Below are positions 52,201 to 61,200 of a DNA stretch of 64,000 nt, one piece after another. The notes beneath the pieces are model-generated. The model ran no database searches, was not told where the DNA came from, and saw only the letters and a program-made list of their open reading frames with translations. The stretch lies in the NCBI GenBank assembly GCA_030220185.1, contig JASPKZ010001601.1, forward strand, positions 620,001 to 684,000, in the 5' to 3' direction. Within the stretch, counting starts at the first letter, position 1. Every line of letters begins with the position of its first letter. The DNA is from Diploptera punctata. Its lineage: Eukaryota; Arthropoda; Insecta; Blattodea; Blaberidae. The position numbers and the translations under genes are program-made.

Positions 52201-55200
52201 AGTCAAATAGTCCTCCATTCGGTTCTCCGGGCGGGGACTACTTCAGGGAACCCATGCCAAAGGCTCAAACACAGGGACATGTTCCTAGGAACATGGAATG
52301 TTAGGACTTTATAAGGGAGGAAAGGAGATTACAAGTATTCGAGAATAAAGTACTTAGGAAAATTTTTGGACCAAAGAGAGATGAACAGACAGATGAATGG
52401 AGAAGACTACATAACAATGAACTACATGGTCTTTATAGGAAGCCAGATATAATAAGAACAGTTAAGTCTCGTAGACTGCGATGGGCAGGACATCTTACAC
52501 GTATGAGGAATGAAAGACTTGCATGGAAGCTTCTTGTAGGGAAGCCAGAGAGAAAACGCCCAGTTGGTAGACCAAGAATGAGGTGGAAGAATAACATTAA
52601 CTATGATTTGAGGGAAGTAGATTATACAGGGAATGATTGGAAAGCATTAGCTCAGGATAGGGATGTACGGAGGGCTTATGTCCGCGCGGCCATGAACTTA
52701 CGGGTTCGATAGTGCCAGTGAGTAAGACAAAATTTAGTAGGTACAGCATCAACTGGTTTGTTTTTACTTCTGTTGCAGCTATTTGACCACATAGCATCTT
52801 GTCTTGCAGACTTTATAAAAGAACAGGCACTTGAAGAAACAGATCTCCCTCTGGGCTTTACATTTAGCTTTCCTCTCACACAAATGGGACTCACTAAAGG
52901 TATTCTCGAGCGTTGGAATAAAGGCTTCAATGTGAGTGGAGTGGTTGGAAAGGACGTTGTTCAACTTCTTGAGGAAGCAATAAGGAAACGTGGCGTAAGT
53001 TTCAAATTCTGTTTTCTATTTTATTTTCATGTTTTTATTATAAATTTAATATTTTTTCATTGAAGGCCAAATTATAATGGAAGAGAAAAATTATATGCTC
53101 AGACTGGGTTGAACCCAGGACCTTTGGATTTCTAGACCAATGTTCTACTGCTGAGCTATCTGGGCACTCCAATCTAAATGCAATTTTTATTCTCTAATAC
53201 ATTGTTAATTCCCGATATGAGCCTTTTCTCTATCACACAAAGGGCGGCTTCCTTTTTTTTTTTTTTTGTATTGTAAGACCATGTTTTTCCCTTTAGAGAG
53301 ATTTAGGCGCTCTCCCCTACAGGGAAGAATTTGAACCATATTAATTTAGTTACACTTGTTTTCGTATAGATGTCATTTAAGTGGTCCGTGGTCAGCGTTC
53401 CGCCTCATACTGACATCTAGGAAACCAAGATAGTACTAGGACGGGAAAATTCGGTAAATTTTGCTTACAGGCCTTTCATTCAGGCTTAAGGATCTTTTAC
53501 GAGCCTGAAAATCTTCGGACTCGGGACCCATGGCTTGAAGTCCCTCCCAGAGGGCTTGCTCCTTGGATTTTTCCGTCCTAAAAAATCCACCGACCCCGGC
53601 CGGGTTTGAACCCGTGACCCTCGGGACCAGAGGCAAGGAGCATAACCACTAGTCCACCGCGGCCGACTGGCTTCTTTTTTCAGAAGACATTTATTAGGAA
53701 TTTAAACACTACTTATAAAGCCAGTTAGAGCTTCTTTCAATGTGTTTATTATTAATTTCATACATCTCATTGAAGGGCAATATATTTGAAGACAAAAATT
53801 ATACACTCAGACCGGAGTTTGAACCCAAGGACAGTGAATAAGAGAAAAAAACTTACGTTTAGATTGGAGTAATCAGATAGCTCAGTAATAGAGCATTGGC
53901 CTAGAAAGCCAAAGGTCCTGGGTTCAAGCCCCGGTCTAGGCATATAATTTTTCTCTTCAAATATGAAATTAATAATAAAAACATCACAAGAAGCTATGCT
54001 GGCTTTATAAGTACTGTTTAAATTCCCAATAAATTTCTTCTTAAAAAAAGAAGCCGCCATTTGCATGATAGAGCAAAGGCTCATAGCATACGGCAATAGG
54101 AAATTAACAATATATAAGTGAAAAAAATAATTGTGTTTAGATTGGAGTGCCCAGATAGCTCAATGGTAGAGCATTTGTCTAGAAAGCCAAAGGTCCCTGG
54201 TTCAAAACCCCAGTCTTGAGCACATAATTTTTCTATATTTAAATTAATATTAGGAAGTAAACATTATGAGGTTATATCATTAATAGTGAGTGGAGAACAT
54301 ATTTTTAATGACTCACCTCATATAATTTCAAATTTATTTGATACCTGCGGTTTCAGACAATATCTTGTTCCTCTTCAGTCATGGCTTCCACTGATGAAAT
54401 TCTCTGGTTGTTGATTTCTCTAAGGACACCACCTCTTGTGCTGCCATCTTTGGTTGGGATTATAAAGTTTGTAATTAAATTTTTATCCACTGGAATATCA
54501 AATTTAATTGCAAAGTTTATAATCCCAACCAAAGATGGCAGCGCAAGAGGTGATGTCCTTAGAGAAATCAACAATCAGAGAATTTCATCAGTGGAAGCCA
54601 TGACTGAAGAGGGACAAGATATTGTCTGAACCGCAGGTATCAAAGAAATTTGAAATTATATGAGGTGAGTCATTAAAAATAAATTCTCCACTCACTATTT
54701 TAACATAATTTTTCTCTTCAAATATAGAAAAATATACGCCTAGTCCAGGGTTTGAATGCAGGACCTTTAGATAATGACCTACCTTGGATAGCTCAGTGGC
54801 AGAGCATTAGCATATAAAACTAAAGGTCCTGGGTTCAAATCCTGATCTGGGCATATATTTTTCTCTTCAAATATATTTTTACCTTCTATTTTATTACTTA
54901 AAAGTGTGTTAAATACTTTATTCCTCTACTTTTCTCTTTAAATACACATTTATAATCGTTTCATTGGAATTTTCTTTTTGTTATTTTTTAATATCACTTT
55001 ATTTTCTTATGTTTTGAAATTAAATGTAGTAAATAATGTGATTTTAGGTAGAATTTTTTATCACTCACCTCATAGTTCTTTTTGAGTATAAACTAGTTTC
55101 GGAACATAGTTTCTGTTCCATCCTCAGTATCATCACGACTGTCGTTCTGTCGTCTTGAAGAGCCGTCCTTCGCTCCTTCCATTGGCTGACTGAAAAACCT

Positions 55201-58200
55201 CGAAACCAGGTCAAAGAAGAAATTGATGAACTTTGAAATTACCAGTGAGGACTGATCTGGTTTCAGTCAGCCAATGGAAGGAGCAAAGGACAGCTCTTCA
55301 AGACGACAGAACAACAATCATGAGGTTACTGAGGATGGAACAGAAACTATGTTCATAAAAACTAGTTTATAGGTCAAAAAGAAGAAAACAACTAATGAGG
55401 ATGAGGTGATAAAAAATTCTACCAAAAGGCATATACCTCATAGTGAGAATTCCTAAAATAGAGTAAAAAAATGTTAGATTCTCTAATTCTGTGAGCAGAG
55501 TTGGGTATAATCAATACAAATATAACATATTTATACTGCTTAATTGACCTTTTGTTTTGTAGGACATTAAGATACAAATAACAGCAGTTGTGTGGAATGA
55601 TACTATAACATGTAATCCCCTTTTTTATGTCATTTGCTTGGAAAAATCTTAAACTGCAAGATTGGATTTATCGTTGGTAAGTTGCTTAAATACCATACAT
55701 ATTTAAAGTATTAATTTTCAATTATCTATAAATTAAACTGGTCATTCAAAAATATGTCATAGCTCACTTTTAAAGCTGTAGGCCTAAATAGAAAGTATAT
55801 ATTTTTTAATAGTGTTCTGCCCGAGGGCAGATCTTTCACTGCAATCATATAATTTTCATGTTATGCTTGCAGCTTTACTAGGGAATTGTAGGTGTGGTAG
55901 CTTCCTGTTGCTTTCCACACTGGTGAAGGATGATGATGATGATGATAAGGATGATGATGGCCGTATGATTTCGGGGATCATTTGGGCCTTAAAGTTTTCC
56001 TGACATTTGTCTTACAGGTGAGGAAAACCCCTAATAAAAACCTCACCCAGAAAAACTGCCCCAACCGGGGATCGAACCCGGGCCTGCTGCGTGACAAGGC
56101 AGCATGCTACCTCGAGACCACAGCGGTGGACGAATCTACTTATGCCAATGTTTTTAATCAATTGCTATATGGCATGTTTGATTTTGATTAAACAAAAATT
56201 GGTGCCACTTTGAGCATTCAAGGACTATGGCATTGTAAATGATGTCCCATTGTCTCTTATGATAAAGAATACGGTGTTCCTGGGAATCCACTTATCCCAA
56301 TCTTCTTGGCATTAATAAGCTGAAAAAAACAAAAATGTTGAATTATCCATAAAATATAGACATGTGCTGTCGCAGACTTTTCTTTAGAACTTTTTTAGAT
56401 ATTCAATTCTGTGTACATTAATTTGAAGTATTTGTTATGGTACAGGCAGCGTAAACCATTTAAACATCTAAAAAGCGACACTTTTTTAGTGCACCTATGC
56501 CCTTTTCTTAGCTCTGGCCTTATAGCTACAACTTCTGGCATGACAGGCCTAGAAGGCCCTTAGCACAAGCTGGCTGCTGGCCTCACATCCACATGTGTCA
56601 ATCACAGAGGTAGACAATCATCCAGCGTGACATGTGGTCAGCGTGGGGGATGAAAGAGGCACTTGGAAGCTAATTACATCCGCTATATAATCTTCTAAAT
56701 TATTTGAATAAATACAAGTTTTCAAATCTTTGTCCAAGCTAGATATTTTCTCTTTTGTGAAGTTTTCTGATGGTAGGTTAATTACATTTTTCTCTATTTC
56801 TTCCCCCCCCCAAACACCCAGTTGGTAGACCAAGAATGGGGTGGTAGAATAACATTATCCATGATTTGGGGGAAGTAGATTATACAGGGGATGATTGGAA
56901 AACATTTAGCTCAGGATAGGGATGTATGGAGAGCTTATGTCCATGTGGCCATGAGCCTACAGGTTCGATAGTCAGTGAGTTAATTAGTTAGTAATTCAAT
57001 CTGGGATGTAAATATCTCTAATTAAAACCATAGATACAGTAAAAGTGATAAAACAAGACTGTGGTATCTATGGTTTTAACTGGAGGTATTTACATTCCAG
57101 ATTGATTGCTGACTCTTTTAGTGGGTAAATTGTTTTATTTTATACATAATGAATAACTGGTAAAGTTATACCTGACTCCATTAATTATTATTAATTGGAT
57201 TAAATTTAGTTGGCAATCATATTATCTTTAAAATCCATCCAAAAGTTCTGATCTTCTTACTTTAGTCACACTGAATATTTTAGTTTGTTGCTTAAATAAA
57301 TAAGTCACTGGCGTTATCAAATCTGGACGTTCATGATCATACAATTAAATAAATATAGTCCATAAACAGTTCTAGCATTTCATATAATAACATTCCATTC
57401 CTCTCTTTCCAAACTCTTAAGCTGTTGTGGAATGGTGTGTTCGAAATCCAGCTTGGGCTGGTAGTATTAGATTATATTTTTTCTAAGTACCATGTTAGTC
57501 TTGCTTGAACCATTCATTCCATTGTTTTAGACAATGTGCTTATCAATGAAATTGGGCAATAGCTATATATATTGTCAGCAGGTTTATTTGGTTTCAAAAT
57601 TGGGATTGTAATAGCCTTTTTTCCATTTTGAGGGTATATTTGTGTTTCAAATTTGATTCATAAAATTACGGCAGATGATTAGTGCCCTAGGTCATAAATG
57701 TTTAAGAAATTCTGCAACGATATGATCAGGTCCTGGCTGTTTTTTTGTTTTTTTTTTAATTTAGTTATAGAGCATTTCAATTCTTGTATAGCGAAGTCAG
57801 TGTTGAATATGTTCTTTGTTTGTGATTTTGGAATGCTGTTTCAGGTTCAGCTTAATTAGTTTTCTTCTTTTATTTGTGTTCCTTAGTTTTACTATTTTTT
57901 TAGTGAAATGTTTGTTGAAGGCTTCACTAATTTTATGGTTGTCAGACAGGATTTTATTAAATAGTTTCAGTGGCCGCCTTTCTTGCATTTTTAGATTGTT
58001 TAGTGTTGATATACTTTTGTGGTACTTTTTCTGTAATCTAGGTTTTCCAACAAATTTTTGGAATTTTTTTTTAAGATATTTCCTTTTTTATTTAGGCTGC
58101 TTTTTTCTCCAAATACAATTAAATTAATTTAACAATTAAAAATTTAATCCTTTTGGGTATCAAACCCAGACTCACTAGCCAGGAAGCAGGCTTGCTACTA

Positions 58201-61200
58201 CTTGAACCAGCATGGCAGACTAGCTTAACTTGATTATATGGAAAAACTGTAAAAGAGTTAATAGATTAATAGGCCTATACTTACTACTATATCTATTAAA
58301 TTTAAAATTACTGTGCGAGTTGGTTCAGGCAGTTATATTTAAGATTTCTACTTAATTTTAATTAAAGCAGAGAAACAGGAAATACATAATAAGCACAATA
58401 TATAATACATACACTCAGTAATAGAAAATTGATTTGTAGGAACAGGAAGCAATGCTTGTTATGTAGAGAAGGTAGAAAAAGTAGAATTGTTTGATGGAGA
58501 CAAATCAAAACCCTACGTAATCATCAACACAGAAAGTGGAGCATTTGGAGATGATGGAAAACTCAACTTCATTCGCACGGAGTTTGACAAGGAGGTTGAC
58601 AAGAAATCAATCAATAAAGGAAAACAAATGTGAGTATTAAGTTTCATTCTTGTTAATATTTTCATTAATATCACAAATATTAATCACTTAAAACATAACG
58701 TTAATATGATCAAGTGGGCCTATGATTATATCTTTTCTCTTTTTTTTTTAATGTAACCACAATTTAATATTTTAGAAACTCCTGTTGAAAGCTGACAAAA
58801 CAGTTCACAGGTCAAGGATAACATATGTTTTTGGAATCTCTTACTCAAAATTTTCCAAAACAGGTTGTAAACAATTGGTGCAAGTATCTGGCAAAAAACT
58901 GTAAACATTTTTGAGTTCTTATTATTAATTTAACATTTCTCAATGAAAGATAAATTAAATTTGAAGAGAAAAATTTTTCGCCTAGACCGGGACTCGAACC
59001 CGGGACCCTTGGCTTTCCGGGCCAAGTGCTCTACCAACTGAGCTACCGAGGCAAGTTACGATCTAGACGCAAATTTTTCTCTTATATACGTTGTAATTCC
59101 CTATCGCCAAATGCTTTTGAAACCATTGTTTCTATCTTTGCAAATGGCGGCTTCTTTGTTAAAAAAAAAAATTTAATTTATCTTTCATTGAGAAATGTTA
59201 AATTAATAATAAAAACATCATTAGAGGCCTTACTGGCTTTTAAAGTAATGTTAAATTTCCAATAAATGTCTTCTTAACAAAGAAGCCGCCATTTGCAAAG
59301 ATTAGAAACAATGGTTTCAAAAGCATTTGGCGATAGGGAATTACAACGTATATAAGAGAAAAATTTGCGTCTAGATCGTAACTTGCCTCGGTAGCTCAGT
59401 TGGTAGAGCACTTGGCCCGGAAAGCCAAGGGTCCCGGGTTCGAGTCCCGGTCTAGACGAAAATTTTTCTCTTCAAATTTAATTTTTGAGTTCACCTGTTT
59501 CTGGTGAAATGTTTATAATGCTTTCAGTGTTTTATATTTTTTTTGTTGTTCAATGCACCAGTTTGTCATTTCAATATTTCTGGTATTATCTCCTAGCAGG
59601 CGTATTGTAACCCACTTCTGAGGTCGGGGTGCCTGGAAGGCAGGGTTACGCTGACCCGATAATATTGTGGATGATGGCAATGGATAACCTAATGAGGTGA
59701 ATATGATATTGATGATAATGATGGCCACATGATGTTCGAGGACCGTTTGGGTCTTAAAGTATCCTGATATTTGTCTTACAGGGGAGTAAAAACCTCACCC
59801 AGGAAACTTGTCCCGACCGGGACCGAACCTGGGCCTGCTGCGTGACAAGGCAGCACGCTACTTGAGACCTCAGTGGTGGACTGTTTTATTATAAATAAAT
59901 TTATACAATTTTATATTGAATTAATAAGATTTAAATGAATCGTGAATTCTTCTTACCTCATACTTATGTTTTTTTTCAAACATAGCATTGTAGTATCAGC
60001 GACCATCGTCAGCATCCTCAACTGAAAACAGTTGAGGATGGTGACGATGGTCGCTGATACTACGATGCTATGTTTAAAAAAACATAGAAGTATGAGGTAA
60101 GAAGAATTCACGATTAATTTAATTCTTATTATAAAAACCTCATAATGTTAAAAATTCCCAAATTTATTATATTAAATTACATTGAATTATTTTAACATAT
60201 TTCTATTTCCATTGGAACAGTTACTAATTCAATATCAACTGTAAATATAAATTGGCAACATGCAAGAACTCTGTAAAAAAAAATATCAATAGAGCAAAGT
60301 CACGAATGGCTTATAAGAGGTTTGGTAATATACAAAATGGCCTTTGGTCCAAATTAGTTCAAAACAATTGGTATAGATACCCTTGCTTGCTTCTGGATTC
60401 AAGGTTTCATAGAGTTATGACTAGAGACCGGATGTTAGGGAAAATGCCTATAGTTATTTATTATAGATATTGTAAAAGTGACTTCATATAAGTTCATACC
60501 GACGACCCTAGAGTTGTTTCCATGAAGTTCATTTTGCCTATAAATACCTATTTGCCATTTTTTCTCGAAATTAACTTAGTATTTCAATGAAATTAATTGA
60601 AATGGACAAATGTCATGGCACATATCATTGCATAGAAACCTTTAAGTGACTGGTATAATTATTTTTGATGTTGGTAACACTGAATTCAGTCTGTAGCCTG
60701 TTTCAAAGACAAAGTGGTGCGACAAATGTATGTGGCTTTTTTAACCTTTAGAACAGTTGTTTCACTTTGCCATAAGAACGGACAACAGTGAACAGTAAGA
60801 CAGACTGACCAATTTCGTGAAAGAATTTGGTACAGAAATGTTCTCAACTGACAGTTCAGAATTGTTTTGCAAAGTGTGTAAAATTTCAGTGAATTGCACA
60901 AAGAAATGCCGTGTTTCGCAGCACGTACACATATGTAGGTCTTTGTAAAAAAAAAGGCAAAACAAGTTCCAAAACCATCTCCGATATCTTCGTATGCTAT
61001 TGATATGTTTAGCTATATTCTTTACGTAAGGCTGTAAACATTTATGTTGTAGTCTATTTTTAAGAGCCTATTTTGAATGTATAGTGCCTATATTAATGAT
61101 TTTTAGTGCCTTTTTGCTGCCTATTTTGAATTTTTTAAGTGCCTAACATCTGGACTCAAGTCTGAAGTAAGAGATTTTTGAAGAAATTTGTCAGCCCTTT

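Noticed and set aside
59386..59457. Functional tRNA gene
   Set aside because: Boxes A and B are good, but U33 is missing, the anticodon loop is unusual and the acceptor stem mismatched; it is one of many repeat copies.
60252..60491. 79-codon frame
   Set aside because: No domain, no second copy with the same frame, and it is close to a hAT remnant.
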